Origin: Streptomyces sp. Ru62
GTDB taxonomy: Bacteria > Actinomycetota > Actinomycetes > Streptomycetales > Streptomycetaceae
Direction: 5' to 3'
Assembly (NCBI RefSeq): GCF_002920615.1
Contig: NZ_PQSU01000007.1
Location: 1-64,000 of the forward strand
Length of the DNA stretch: 64,000 nt
The translations under genes were made by a program, and so were the position numbers. The notes beneath the pieces are model-generated. The model was not told the DNA's origin. It did not search any database and saw only the letters and a list, made by a program, of their open reading frames with translations. This document shows positions 8,375-16,451 of this stretch, piece by piece (position 1 is the first letter of the stretch; every line of letters begins with the position of its first letter).

Positions 8375-9271
8375 TCAGCCGGGATGCGGGCCGCCGTCGG
8401 TGTGTGCCGCGGGCTCCCGGTCCTGCACCTCCTTCCCCGGCTTCCCCGGCGACTCCGGCGTCTCCGGCAGCGAGAGCTGTGAGGGCTGTGAGGGCTGTGA
8501 GGTCTGCGGGGGCTGCGCGCCCCGCTCCAGGAAGTGCAGCAGTTCCACCGGGATGGGCAGGACCAGCGTCGAGTTCTTCTCGGCCGCCACCGCCATCACC
8601 GTCTGCAACAGCCGCAGCTGGAGCGCGGCCGGCGTCCCCGACATCTGCTGGGCGGCCTCGGCGAGCTTCTTGGATGCCTGCAGTTCCGCGTCGGCGTTGA
8701 TGATCCGGGCCCGGCGCTCGCGGTCCGCCTCGGCCTGGCGGGCCATCGACCGCTTCATCGTGTCCGGAAGGGACACGTCCTTGATCTCGACCCGGTCGAC
8801 CTGGATGCCCCAGCCCACCGCCGGACTGTCGATCATCAGCTCCAGGCCCTGGTTGAGCTTCTCGCGGTTGGAGAGCAGGTCGTCCAGATCACTCTTGCCG
8901 ATGATCGACCGGAGGGACGTCTGGGCCATCTGCGACACCGCGAACTTGTAGTCCTCGACCTTGATCAGGGCGCTGGTGGCGTCGACCACGCGGAAGTAGA
9001 CCACCGCGTCCACGCGGACCGTGACGTTGTCGCGGGTGATGCCCTCCTGGGCCGGGATCGGCAGGGTCACGATCTGCATGTTGACCTTCTGCAACCGGTC
9101 CACGAAGGGGAGGATCAGGGTCAGGCCCGGCGGCCGTACGTCCCCCGCCACCCGGCCGAGCCGGAACAGCACACCGCGCTCGTACTGCTTGACCACCCGC
9201 GCCGCCATCGCCAGGTACACCACACCGGCGGAGCCCGCCGCCGCCAGGGTCACCAGAAGGTCCTCGACCAT
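8375..9271 (-). CDS. SPFH/stomatin-like membrane protein (slipin)
   Basis: The 298-residue protein has one N-terminal hydrophobic segment (about 5-25) followed by an SPFH/band-7 domain, seen in YERGVLFRLGRV, the central GITRDNVTVRVDAVVYFRV block and VDRVEIKDVSLP. This is the slipin subgroup, which forms membrane-bound oligomeric scaffolds. The last 50 residues are Pro/Ser/Gln-rich. ATG at 9271 with the strong GAGGAGGTCACC ribosome site. A hairpin at 9321-9368 separates it from the SulP gene upstream, so it may have its own promoter. Confidence 0.88.
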   Translation of the reverse strand: MVEDLLVTLAAAGSAGVVYLAMAARVVKQYERGVLFRLGRVAGDVRPPGLTLILPFVDRLQKVNMQIVTLPIPAQEGITRDNVTVRVDAVVYFRVVDATSALIKVEDYKFAVSQMAQTSLRSIIGKSDLDDLLSNREKLNQGLELMIDSPAVGWGIQVDRVEIKDVSLPDTMKRSMARQAEADRERRARIINADAELQASKKLAEAAQQMSGTPAALQLRLLQTVMAVAAEKNSTLVLPIPVELLHFLERGAQPPQTSQPSQPSQLSLPETPESPGKPGKEVQDREPAAHTDGGPHPG

Positions 9272-9320
9272 GGTGACCTCCTCATCCAGAGGCCGGTTTG
9301 TCTGCTGTTGCCACGATAGG

Positions 9321-9368
9321 CCCGTGGGGCCGGGATGCCGAGAGGTCTCGGCGCCCCGGCCCCACGGG
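9321..9368 (-). terminator. Strong hairpin terminator after the SulP gene
   Basis: CCCGTGGGGCCGGG at 9321-9334 pairs perfectly with CCCGGCCCCACGGG at 9355-9368, and a second stem GCCGAGA/TCTCGGC lies in the loop. It begins eight bases beyond the SulP stop codon. There is no long U-tract, as is usual for Streptomyces hairpin terminators. It probably ends the carbonic anhydrase-SulP transcript. Confidence 0.8.
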
Positions 9369-9375
9369 CGGGCCG

Positions 9376-10866
9376 TCAGGCGGCCGTGAGCAGTTTCACT
9401 GGCTCCGTGCCCGCCGCGCTGTGCCGCGCGGCCCAGTTCTCCAGGGCCGTACGGCAGGCGTGGTCCAGGTGGTGCAGCCCGGACAGGTCGAGCCGGACCG
9501 GGCGGTCCTGGGGCAGCGACTCCAGGCTGTCGAGGATCTTCGGCAGCCGCAGGAAGGTCGCGTTCCCGGACAGGTGCGCCTCGATCGGTCCCGCGCCCTT
9601 GTCCACGATCTCCAGCTTGACGTGCGAGGCCTCCCAGGCGGTCTTCACCACCGCCAGCGCGAGGCCGATGAGCACGCCCTCGAACATGCTGACCGCGACG
9701 ATGGAGACGGCCGTGGCCGCGAGGACCAGCGCCTCCCCGCGGTGCTCGCGCCACAGCACGGTCAGCGACCGCACCGGGACCAGCTTGGCGCCCGCGTGGA
9801 TCAGGATGCCCGCGAGGGCCGGGACCGGGATGTAGGCCAGCACGCCGGGCAGCAGCGCCGCGAACAGCAGCAGCCAGACGCCGTGCAGCACCCGGGAGGC
9901 CTTCGTACGGGCACCGGCCTGCACATTGGCCGCGCTGCGCACGATCACCGCGGTCATCGGCAGCGCGCCGAGCACCCCGCACACCATGTTGCCGGCGCCC
10001 TGGGCGACGAGCTCCTTGTTGTACTGGGTGCGCGGACCGGAGTGCAGCCGGTCCACGGCCGCCGCGCTGAACAGCGACTCCGCGGAGGCGATCAGGGTGA
10101 AGGCGACGACCGTGCCCAGCAGCCCCACGCCGGCCAGCTCGCCGAAGGCGCTCAGCGGCGGGGGCTGGACCGAGCCGAGCAGGCCCTGTACCTCGACCGT
10201 GGCCACCGGCAGGTCCAGCGCGAACGCGGCCAGCGTGGCGAGCCCGACCGCGGCGAGCGGGCCGGGCACCGCCCGCACCTTCGCCGGGGTGTGCTTCCAC
10301 AGCAGCAGCACCGCGATCGTGCCCGCGGCCACCGCGAGCGAGGCGAGGGCGCCGGTGTCGCCGAGGGCGTCCAGGAACGCGCCGGGCACCCCGGCGATCT
10401 TGCCCAGGCCGGAGTCCGGGGCCTTCGCCGCCAGCGCCGGATACAGCTGCCCGGCGATGATCACCAGGCCGATTCCGGCCAGCATGCCCTCGACGACGGA
10501 GACGGAGATGGCGCGGAAGTAACGGCCCAGCCGCAGCAGGCCCATGGCCACCTGGAGCGCTCCGGCCACGAGCACGATCACGCCGAGCACCGGCAGCCCG
10601 AACTCCTTGACCGCCTCGAAGACGAGCACGGTCATACCGGCCGCCGGTCCCGACACCTGAAGGCTGCTGCCGCGCATCAGCCCGGTGACGATGCCGCCCA
10701 CGATGCCGGTGACCAGGCCGAGTTCGGCCGGGACCCCGGAGGCGACGGCCACGCCCACGCACAGCGGCAGCGCGACCAGGAAGACCACCAGGGAGGCGGC
10801 GAAGTCCTGCCTGAGGTGGGGGAAACGGGATATGAGGGTGCGGTTGTCGGTCATCGGCGCGCTCAC
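9376..10866 (-). CDS. SulP family anion transporter, probably bicarbonate
   Basis: The 496-residue integral membrane protein has the SulP layout: about ten or more membrane helices from residue 20 to 410, with the family block GLMRGSSLQVSGPAAGM near 65, then a C-terminal STAS-like cytoplasmic domain ending in LSGLHHLDHAC. SulP proteins carry sulphate, bicarbonate or carboxylates. Its GTG start overlaps the carbonic anhydrase stop (GTGA), so the two are translationally coupled; this context favours bicarbonate as substrate (inference). A second in-frame start at 10854 is possible. The gene ends just before a strong hairpin. Confidence 0.88.
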   Translation of the reverse strand: MSAPMTDNRTLISRFPHLRQDFAASLVVFLVALPLCVGVAVASGVPAELGLVTGIVGGIVTGLMRGSSLQVSGPAAGMTVLVFEAVKEFGLPVLGVIVLVAGALQVAMGLLRLGRYFRAISVSVVEGMLAGIGLVIIAGQLYPALAAKAPDSGLGKIAGVPGAFLDALGDTGALASLAVAAGTIAVLLLWKHTPAKVRAVPGPLAAVGLATLAAFALDLPVATVEVQGLLGSVQPPPLSAFGELAGVGLLGTVVAFTLIASAESLFSAAAVDRLHSGPRTQYNKELVAQGAGNMVCGVLGALPMTAVIVRSAANVQAGARTKASRVLHGVWLLLFAALLPGVLAYIPVPALAGILIHAGAKLVPVRSLTVLWREHRGEALVLAATAVSIVAVSMFEGVLIGLALAVVKTAWEASHVKLEIVDKGAGPIEAHLSGNATFLRLPKILDSLESLPQDRPVRLDLSGLHHLDHACRTALENWAARHSAAGTEPVKLLTAA

Positions 10867-11441
10867 AGGGCCTCGAAGGTGTCGGTCTGCGGGCGGTGCG
10901 TCCGTACGGCACCGGTGTGCACCTCGTAGTACCAGGCGTGCAGGGTCAGCTGATCCTCCTTCAGCTTGCGCTCGACGCAGGGGTACGAGCGCAGGCGCAG
11001 CAACTGGGTCAGTACGTGGCTCTGCACGCCCTCGGCGACCTCCGGGTCCTCGGCCGCGCCGGCCGGGCGCGGGGTGGCGGACGCCAGCCAGTCACGCACG
11101 GCCGGTACGGCGGTCAGGTCGTCACCGCGCACCAGCGCGCCGACGGCGCCGCAGTGCGAGTGGCCGCAGACCACGATGTCGCGGACGCCGAGCACCTCCA
11201 CGGCGTACTCGATGGTGGCCGCCTCGCTGGTGGGGTGCTCGGAGGCGTGGGGCGGGACGATGTTGCCCGCGGTGCGCAGCTCGAACAGCTCGCCGGGGCG
11301 GGCGCCCGTGATCAGGGCCGGGACGACCCGGGAGTCGGAGCAGGTGATGAACAGCACCTGCGGGGACTGGCCTTCGGCGAGTCTGGCGAACTCCTCAGGG
11401 CGCTGTCCGAAGGTGCGGGCGTTGTCGATGAGGGGCTGCAT
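10863..11441 (-). CDS. Beta-class carbonic anhydrase
   Basis: The 192-residue protein interconverts CO2 and bicarbonate. The beta-class zinc site is clear: CSDSRV near residue 34 (Cys plus the Asp-Arg dyad) and GHSHCGA near 93 (His and Cys). The ATG at 11441 follows a GGAGGA ribosome site. Its stop overlaps the SulP start by four bases. The gene for a small secreted protein lies 80 bases upstream on the same strand, and the shared promoter region probably lies beyond that at 11921-12126. Confidence 0.92.
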   Translation of the reverse strand: MQPLIDNARTFGQRPEEFARLAEGQSPQVLFITCSDSRVVPALITGARPGELFELRTAGNIVPPHASEHPTSEAATIEYAVEVLGVRDIVVCGHSHCGAVGALVRGDDLTAVPAVRDWLASATPRPAGAAEDPEVAEGVQSHVLTQLLRLRSYPCVERKLKEDQLTLHAWYYEVHTGAVRTHRPQTDTFEAL

Positions 11442-11521
11442 GTGTGTGGGTTCCTCCTGGCGCGCCTGCCCGGCGCGTCGGACTTGAACGACGGTTGTGG
11501 GGGGAGAGAGCTGCCCGTCCG

Positions 11522-11920
11522 TCAGCAGCGGAAGACCTGGAGCGCTGCCGGCGCGTGGGCTCTGGAGGCTCTCGGGGTGGGGTGGTGCGGCCCGCCGGAG
11601 GGCTCCGACGGGCCCGTCTCGGCCGTCCGGCCGGATATGAGGGTGCGCTCCTGCGCGCAGCCGGAGGCCGGGCCGCGCTGCCGGTCGCGCACGTGCGGGA
11701 TGCCCGCGGGGTCGCCCGGGCAGCCGGGGGCGCGGACCTTGTCCGCCGCCCCTTCGCGTACCGGCAGTGCGGAGGAGGTGGTTCCGGTCTCGGCCTTGGC
11801 CAGCACCTGACCGAACGTGTGCGCGGGTGCGAAGGATTCCGCGGGAGTGAAGAGCGGGAAGGCGAGCAGTGTCGCGCCGAGGAGGGTGAGCAGCGTCCGT
11901 ACGGTCGCACCTCGGAACAT
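11522..11920 (-). CDS. Small secreted protein, unknown function
   Basis: The 132-residue protein starts MFRGATVRTLLTLLGATLLA, a clear Sec-type signal peptide with a likely cleavage after about residue 31. The mature part is polar, Pro/Gly/Arg-rich, with three cysteines, and matches no family I know. The strong GGAGGGGGG ribosome site before the ATG supports it as a real gene. It is the first gene of the probable carbonic anhydrase-SulP operon. Confidence 0.6.
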   Translation of the reverse strand: MFRGATVRTLLTLLGATLLAFPLFTPAESFAPAHTFGQVLAKAETGTTSSALPVREGAADKVRAPGCPGDPAGIPHVRDRQRGPASGCAQERTLISGRTAETGPSEPSGGPHHPTPRASRAHAPAALQVFRC

Positions 11921-11948
11921 GAGCCCCCCTCCGCCGTGTTCGCTTTTC

Positions 11949-11983
11949 TTGTCCAGACCAAGGATTGGTCAATGGATGGTCAA
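11949..11983 (-). promoter_or_regulatory. Candidate promoter/operator with TTGACC and DasR-like half sites
   Basis: On the minus strand this stretch holds two TTGACCA motifs 11 bases apart (11966-11972 and 11977-11983), then the near-palindrome TTGGTCTGGACAA (11949-11961). The latter matches about 11 of 16 positions of the DasR dre consensus known from chitin and amino-sugar genes. The site is 30-65 bases upstream of the small secreted protein's start. The DasR reading is tentative. Confidence 0.35.
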
Positions 11984-11990
11984 GAAACAC

Positions 11991-12022
11991 GTTAACCCTG
12001 CAAAGTCCTTTGCAGGGTTAAC
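11991..12022. promoter_or_regulatory. Perfect 15-bp inverted repeat, candidate operator
   Basis: GTTAACCCTGCAAAG at 11991-12005 and CTTTGCAGGGTTAAC at 12008-12022 are exact reverse complements around a two-base centre. It is markedly AT-richer than its surroundings and lies about 70 bases upstream of the small secreted gene. A two-base centre makes a dimeric-regulator operator more likely than a terminator. A weaker repeat, TGCGCG-N5-CGCGCA, follows at 12023-12039. I cannot name the regulator. Confidence 0.6.
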
Positions 12023-12126
12023 TGCGCGTTAAGCGCGCAAGAGAGCGTGAAAAGTGCGGGTGGCGTGGCGTGAACCCGCCCTTGACCCGCAGGGCTTGAT
12101 CGACTATTGGGCGGGCGGCGTGACGG

Positions 12127-13230
12127 CTAGGCGCCGACCAGTCCCTTCGCGTCCCGGGCCAGCGCGGTGAGCCGGGATATCGCGCGGAAGTACTTCTTGC
12201 GGTAGCCGCCGTTCAGCATCTCCTCGCTGAACAGCCGGTCGAACGGCAGCCCCGAGGCCAGCACCGGGACCTCGCGGTCGTAGAGCCGGTCCGCGAGCAC
12301 CACCAGGCGCAGCGCCGTCGACTGGTCCGGCACCGGCTTCACACCGGTCAGGCACACCGCCCGCACCCCGTCGGTGAGCGCGCCGTACCGGCTCGGGTGC
12401 ACCTTCGCCAGGTGCTCCAGCAGATGCGCGAAGTCGTCCAGCGAGGCGCCCTCGGTGGCGAACGCCGTCTTCATGACCTCCTCGTCAGAGAAGGGTGCCG
12501 GGGCCTCGGGCAGGCCGCGGTGCCGGTAGTCCTCGCCGTCGATGCGCAGGGTGCGGAAGTGGGCCGACAGGCCCTGGATCTCGCGCAGGAAGTCGGCGGC
12601 GGCGAACCGCCCCTCGCCGAGCTTGCCGGGCAGCGTGTTGGAGGTGGCGGCGAGCGCCACACCCGCCTCGACCAGCTTGCCGAGCAGCGTCGACACCAGG
12701 ACAGTGTCACCGGGGTCGTCCAGCTCGAACTCGTCGATGCACAGCAGCCTGTGCTCCGAGAGCGTCCGCACGGTCTGCTGGAAGCCGAGCGCGCCGACCA
12801 GGTTGGTCAGCTCCACGAAGGTGCCGAACGCCTTGCGGGACGGCTCGGCGGGGGTGGCGTGCCACAGGGAGGCGAGCAGGTGGGTCTTGCCGACGCCGTA
12901 ACCGCCGTCCAGGTACACCCCGCGCGGGCCGGCCGGGGTCTTGGGCGCCTTGGCCCTGCCGAAGCCGAAGAGGCCGCGCTTGCCGGCGCCGGAGGCGTGC
13001 GCCCCGCCGAGCCCGGCCGCGAAGCCCTCCAGGACCCGGACGGCCTCGGTCTGGCTGGGCTGGTTCGGGTCCGGGATGTACGTGGCGAAGCGGACCGAGT
13101 CGAAGCGCGGCGGCGGCACCATCTCGGCGACCAGCCGCTCCGCGGGCACGTGCGGCTCACGGGCGCACAGGGACAGGGGGCCGGCTTCCGGCAGCGGGCT
13201 GGAACCGGGGGCGGCGGTGGAGGACGACAC
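12127..13230 (-). CDS. zapE: ZapE/AFG1-family AAA+ ATPase
   Basis: The 367-residue protein is a P-loop ATPase of the ZapE/AFG1 family, linked in other bacteria to the cell division ring and in mitochondria to protein turnover. The P-loop GYGVGKTHLLASLW lies near residue 115 and the Walker B-type LLCIDEFELDD near 165. The actinobacterial copy has a Gly/Ala/Lys linker before the P-loop. The GTG start at 13230 follows ATGGAGAACT, a good ribosome site; an earlier in-frame ATG at 13269 would cross into the divergent reductase gene. It diverges from that gene with only 37 bases between starts. Confidence 0.85.
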   Translation of the reverse strand: MSSSTAAPGSSPLPEAGPLSLCAREPHVPAERLVAEMVPPPRFDSVRFATYIPDPNQPSQTEAVRVLEGFAAGLGGAHASGAGKRGLFGFGRAKAPKTPAGPRGVYLDGGYGVGKTHLLASLWHATPAEPSRKAFGTFVELTNLVGALGFQQTVRTLSEHRLLCIDEFELDDPGDTVLVSTLLGKLVEAGVALAATSNTLPGKLGEGRFAAADFLREIQGLSAHFRTLRIDGEDYRHRGLPEAPAPFSDEEVMKTAFATEGASLDDFAHLLEHLAKVHPSRYGALTDGVRAVCLTGVKPVPDQSTALRLVVLADRLYDREVPVLASGLPFDRLFSEEMLNGGYRKKYFRAISRLTALARDAKGLVGA

Positions 13231-13267
13231 AGTTCTCCATGCTAAGCGCCGTGTCACACTGCACGGC

Positions 13268-14248
13268 ATGCGACGCCTGTTCCCTGTGACCGAAGAAACA
13301 GCAGCCCAGGCCCCCGCGGGGGGTGCTCGGACCCCCGGGCGCGGTCCGGCGGGGGAGGTGAGCCCGGCAGGTCAGGGCGGTGCCGCCGGCGAGGTCGGTG
13401 GTACCGCGGGGGCCGGTGCGCCGGGCGGTGCGGCGGGTGGTGCCGCGGGTGCCGGCGCACCGGGTGGCGGGGTCCGCCCGCCCGTCGGGGGGCCCGTCGG
13501 GGCCGCCGCGGTCGTGGACCGGGAGTGGAGCCTCGCCGAGCTGGCCGCCGCGTACGCCTACCCGGACCCCGCGCCGGGCGCCCCGCGGCCGTGGCTGCGG
13601 GCCAACATGGTCTCCTCGCTCGACGGCGCCGCCCAGCACGAGGGCCGCTCGCAGCCCATCTCCAGCGCCACCGACATGCGGATCTTCGGCACGCTGCGGG
13701 CGCTCGCGGACGTCGTCGTGGTCGGCGCGGAAACGGTACGGCAGGAGGGGTACCGGCCCGCCCGTGTGCGGGACGAGTTCGCCGGGGCCCGCGCGGCCGC
13801 CGGACAGACCGCGGTCCCGGCGATCGCGATCGTCACCGCGAGCCTGGAGCTGGACTTCACGCTGCCGCTGTTCACCTCGCCCCTGGTGCCCACGCTGATC
13901 CTCACCGGCGCCGCGGCCGCCCCCGACCGGATCGCCGCCGCCGAGCGGGCCGGAGCCCAGGTGGTGATCGCCGGCGAGGGCATGGGCGTCGAGCCCGCTC
14001 GCGCGGTCCAGGCCCTGGCCGGCCTCGGCCACACCCGGCTGCTCACCGAGGGCGGGCCCCGGCTGCTCGGCCAGCTCATCGCCGCGGAGGTGCTGGACGA
14101 GCTGTGCCTGACGGTCTCGCCGACGCTCACCGCGGGGAACGCGCAGCGGATCGCCGGGGGGCCGTCGGTGGCCGTCCCGCACCGGTTCGAACTCGTGTCC
14201 CTGCTGGAGCAGGACGGATTTCTGTTCGGTCGTTACTGTCGGTCCTGA
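13268..14248 (+). CDS. RibD C-terminal/pyrimidine reductase family protein
   Basis: The 326-residue protein carries a RibD C-terminal (DHFR-like) reductase domain from about residue 90 to the end. Motifs are NMVSSLDGAAQHEGRSQPIS, ADVVVVGAETVRQEGY and LLTEGGPRLLGQL, the NADPH- and substrate-binding blocks of the family. It lacks the RibD deaminase domain. Residues 17-80 are a Gly/Ala/Pro low-complexity insert encoded by repetitive GC-rich DNA. The ATG at 13268 leaves a very short divergent promoter shared with zapE. Whether it acts in riboflavin or another pteridine-like pathway is unknown. Confidence 0.82.
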   Translation: MRRLFPVTEETAAQAPAGGARTPGRGPAGEVSPAGQGGAAGEVGGTAGAGAPGGAAGGAAGAGAPGGGVRPPVGGPVGAAAVVDREWSLAELAAAYAYPDPAPGAPRPWLRANMVSSLDGAAQHEGRSQPISSATDMRIFGTLRALADVVVVGAETVRQEGYRPARVRDEFAGARAAAGQTAVPAIAIVTASLELDFTLPLFTSPLVPTLILTGAAAAPDRIAAAERAGAQVVIAGEGMGVEPARAVQALAGLGHTRLLTEGGPRLLGQLIAAEVLDELCLTVSPTLTAGNAQRIAGGPSVAVPHRFELVSLLEQDGFLFGRYCRS

Positions 14249-14342
14249 CGCCACCGTTGGTGCTGATGTCACCGTCAGTCCCGATATCGGCGGAATCGAC
14301 CGTTCCGATTAGCTTCCGGCAGACGGACTCGGTCCGGCAGTA

Positions 14343-14379
14343 CCCGTGCGATCACGGGGAAGGATGGTTTCCGCACGGG
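14343..14379 (+). promoter_or_regulatory. Possible alternative hairpins in the 5' leader of the 14413 gene
   Basis: CCCGTG at 14343 can pair with CACGGG at 14353-14358 across a four-base loop, or, extended to CCCGTGCG, with CGCACGGG at 14372-14379. The two pairings exclude each other. They lie 35-70 bases before the GTG start. This is a folding observation only; no riboswitch family is recognised. Confidence 0.3.
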
Positions 14380-14412
14380 CCCTGCCGGGCCCTCGGAGGA
14401 GAGAGGCGCCTG

Positions 14413-14886
14413 GTGTTCACAAGCGTTCTGATGATCGAGAAGGCCCTGACGTCCGCCGACGTGGAGTTCGTCACCACCTTGCACGGGGACGAGCCCGTCT
14501 CCTTCCACGTCCTGCTCCAGCCGCGCGGCGAGCAGGCGGACCGGCTGCTGCGGGCCATCGACGACATCGCGCTCGGCGAACTCGACGAGGCGGTGCGCGA
14601 AGGCGAGACGCCGGAGGGGCAGGAGGCCCGGAGCGTGGGGCAACAGGCCCTCGACGTGTCGCTCCAGGCCCTGCGCTCCGCGGGGAGCCCGGCGGAGGGG
14701 CGGCTGGTCGAGGACCACCCGTTGGACGCGCTGAAGTCGCTGGTGGCCGAGGTGGGCGCCGACGAGGTGATCGTGCTGACGGACCCGCACTACGTGGAGG
14801 AGTTCTTCCACCGGGACTGGGCCTCCCGGGCCCGGCACAAGGTGGGGGTGCCGGTGCTGAAGCTGTTCTCGCACAGCAAGGCGTAG
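14413..14886 (+). CDS. Conserved actinobacterial protein, unknown function
   Basis: The 157-residue protein begins MFTSVLMIEKALTSADVEFV. It is strongly conserved in Streptomyces as I remember it, where it is sometimes labelled indole-3-glycerol phosphate synthase; it is far too short for that TIM barrel and has no TrpC motif, so I reject the label. The C-terminal half (DEVIVLTDPHYVEEFFHRDW) has alternating strands and helices reminiscent of an ATP-pyrophosphatase- or Usp-like fold, but this is only an impression. GTG start preceded by GGAGGAGAGAGG. It lies 158 bases before murC. Confidence 0.8.
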   Translation: MFTSVLMIEKALTSADVEFVTTLHGDEPVSFHVLLQPRGEQADRLLRAIDDIALGELDEAVREGETPEGQEARSVGQQALDVSLQALRSAGSPAEGRLVEDHPLDALKSLVAEVGADEVIVLTDPHYVEEFFHRDWASRARHKVGVPVLKLFSHSKA

Positions 14887-15044
14887 CCGCTCCGCCGGAC
14901 CGGCGTGGCCGCGACGCCGGGCCGGCCGGTGAGCGCCGTCAGGGTCGCGGTGCGTTCGCGGGGCGCGGGTGCGTGCGAGGCGGCCGGTGCCCGAGCGCAT
15001 AGGCTAGGCCTGCTCTAGCCCGTACCGTCTCTGGGGAGAAACGC

Positions 15045-16436
15045 ATGGCACCCGGCCTTCCTGACGCCATGGACCGACCGCACTTCATCGGCATCGGCGG
15101 CGCCGGGATGTCGGGGATCGCCAAGATCCTGGCCCAGCGCGGGGCCGAGGTCGCCGGCAGTGACGCCAAGGAGTCGGCGACCGCCGAGGCGCTGCGGGCG
15201 CTGGGCGCGACCGTGCACATCGGGCACGCCGCCGAGCACCTCGCCGACGACGCCAGCTGCGTCGTCGTGTCGTCGGCCATCCGGAAGGACAACCCCGAGC
15301 TGGCCCGCGCCGCCGAGCTGGGCATCCCGGTGGTGCACCGCTCCGACGCGCTGGCCGCGCTGATGGAGGGGCTGCGGCCGATCGCCGTGGCGGGCACGCA
15401 CGGCAAGACCACCACCACCTCCATGCTGGCGGTCTCGCTCACCGAGCTGGGCCTGAAGCCGTCGTACGCCATCGGCGGCGACCTGGACGCGCCCGGCTCC
15501 AACGCGCTGCACGGCGACGGCGACATCTTCGTCGCCGAGGCCGACGAGTCGGACCGCAGCTTCCACAAGTACGCGCCCGAGGTCGCCATCGTCCTCAACG
15601 TCGAGCTGGACCACCACGCCAACTACGCCTCGATCGACGAGATCTACGAGTCCTTCGAGACGTTCGTGGACCGGATCACCGAGGGCGGCACGCTGGTCGT
15701 CTCCGCCGACCACGAGGGCGCCCGCGAGCTGACCCGGCGCGTGCGGGGCCGGGACGTGCGGATCGTGACCTACGGCGAGGCGGCCGACGCCGACGTCCGC
15801 GTCCTGGCGGTCGTCCCGCAGGGGCTGAAGAGCCGGGTCACCGTGGTGCTGGACGGGCAGGAGCTGACCTTCGAGGTGTCCGTGCCGGGCCGCCACTACG
15901 CCCTGAACGCGGTCGCCGCCCTCGCCGCCGGTGCCGCCCTCGGCGTCCCGGCCGCCGAGCTGGCGCCCGCGCTCGCCGCCTACACCGGCGTCAAGCGGCG
16001 CCTCCAGCTCAAGGGCGAGGCGGCCGGCGTCCAGGTGATCGACTCCTACGCCCACCACCCGACCGAGATGACCGCCGACCTGGAGGCCATGCGCGCCGCC
16101 GCCGGTGACGCCCGCATCCTCGTCGTCTTCCAGCCGCACCTCTTCTCCCGCACCCAGGAACTGGGCAAGGAGATGGGGCAGGCGCTGGCCCTCGCCGACG
16201 CCTCGCTGGTCCTCGACATCTACCCGGCCCGCGAGGACCCGATCCCCGGCGTCACCAGCGAGCTGATCATCGAGGCCGCGCGCGCGGCCGGCGCCGACGT
16301 CACGGCCGTGTCCGACAAGGCGGAGATCCCCGCGGTGGTCGCGGGAATGGCGAAGCCCGGTGATCTCGTTCTCACCATGGGCGCGGGAGACGTGACAGAC
16401 CTGGGCCCGCTGATCCTGGACCGCCTGTCGCAGTAA
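15045..16436 (+). CDS. murC: UDP-N-acetylmuramate--L-alanine ligase
   Basis: The 463-residue cytoplasmic enzyme adds L-alanine to UDP-MurNAc, the first amino-acid step of peptidoglycan precursor synthesis. The N-terminal Rossmann motif FIGIGGAGMSGIAKIL is near residue 15. The ATP site GTHGKTTTTSM is near 118, followed by EADESD near 167 and the central-domain motif NVELDHHANY. The C-terminal domain includes DSYAHHPTEM. Length is normal. It stands apart from the division/cell-wall cluster, as is usual in Streptomyces, and is followed 15 bases later by msrB, so the two are probably co-transcribed. Confidence 0.95.
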   Translation: MAPGLPDAMDRPHFIGIGGAGMSGIAKILAQRGAEVAGSDAKESATAEALRALGATVHIGHAAEHLADDASCVVVSSAIRKDNPELARAAELGIPVVHRSDALAALMEGLRPIAVAGTHGKTTTTSMLAVSLTELGLKPSYAIGGDLDAPGSNALHGDGDIFVAEADESDRSFHKYAPEVAIVLNVELDHHANYASIDEIYESFETFVDRITEGGTLVVSADHEGARELTRRVRGRDVRIVTYGEAADADVRVLAVVPQGLKSRVTVVLDGQELTFEVSVPGRHYALNAVAALAAGAALGVPAAELAPALAAYTGVKRRLQLKGEAAGVQVIDSYAHHPTEMTADLEAMRAAAGDARILVVFQPHLFSRTQELGKEMGQALALADASLVLDIYPAREDPIPGVTSELIIEAARAAGADVTAVSDKAEIPAVVAGMAKPGDLVLTMGAGDVTDLGPLILDRLSQ

Positions 16437-16451
16437 AGGGGCTGAGAACTG

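Noticed and set aside
14413..14886. Label of indole-3-glycerol phosphate synthase for the 157-residue protein
   Set aside because: Far shorter than TrpC and without its barrel motifs.
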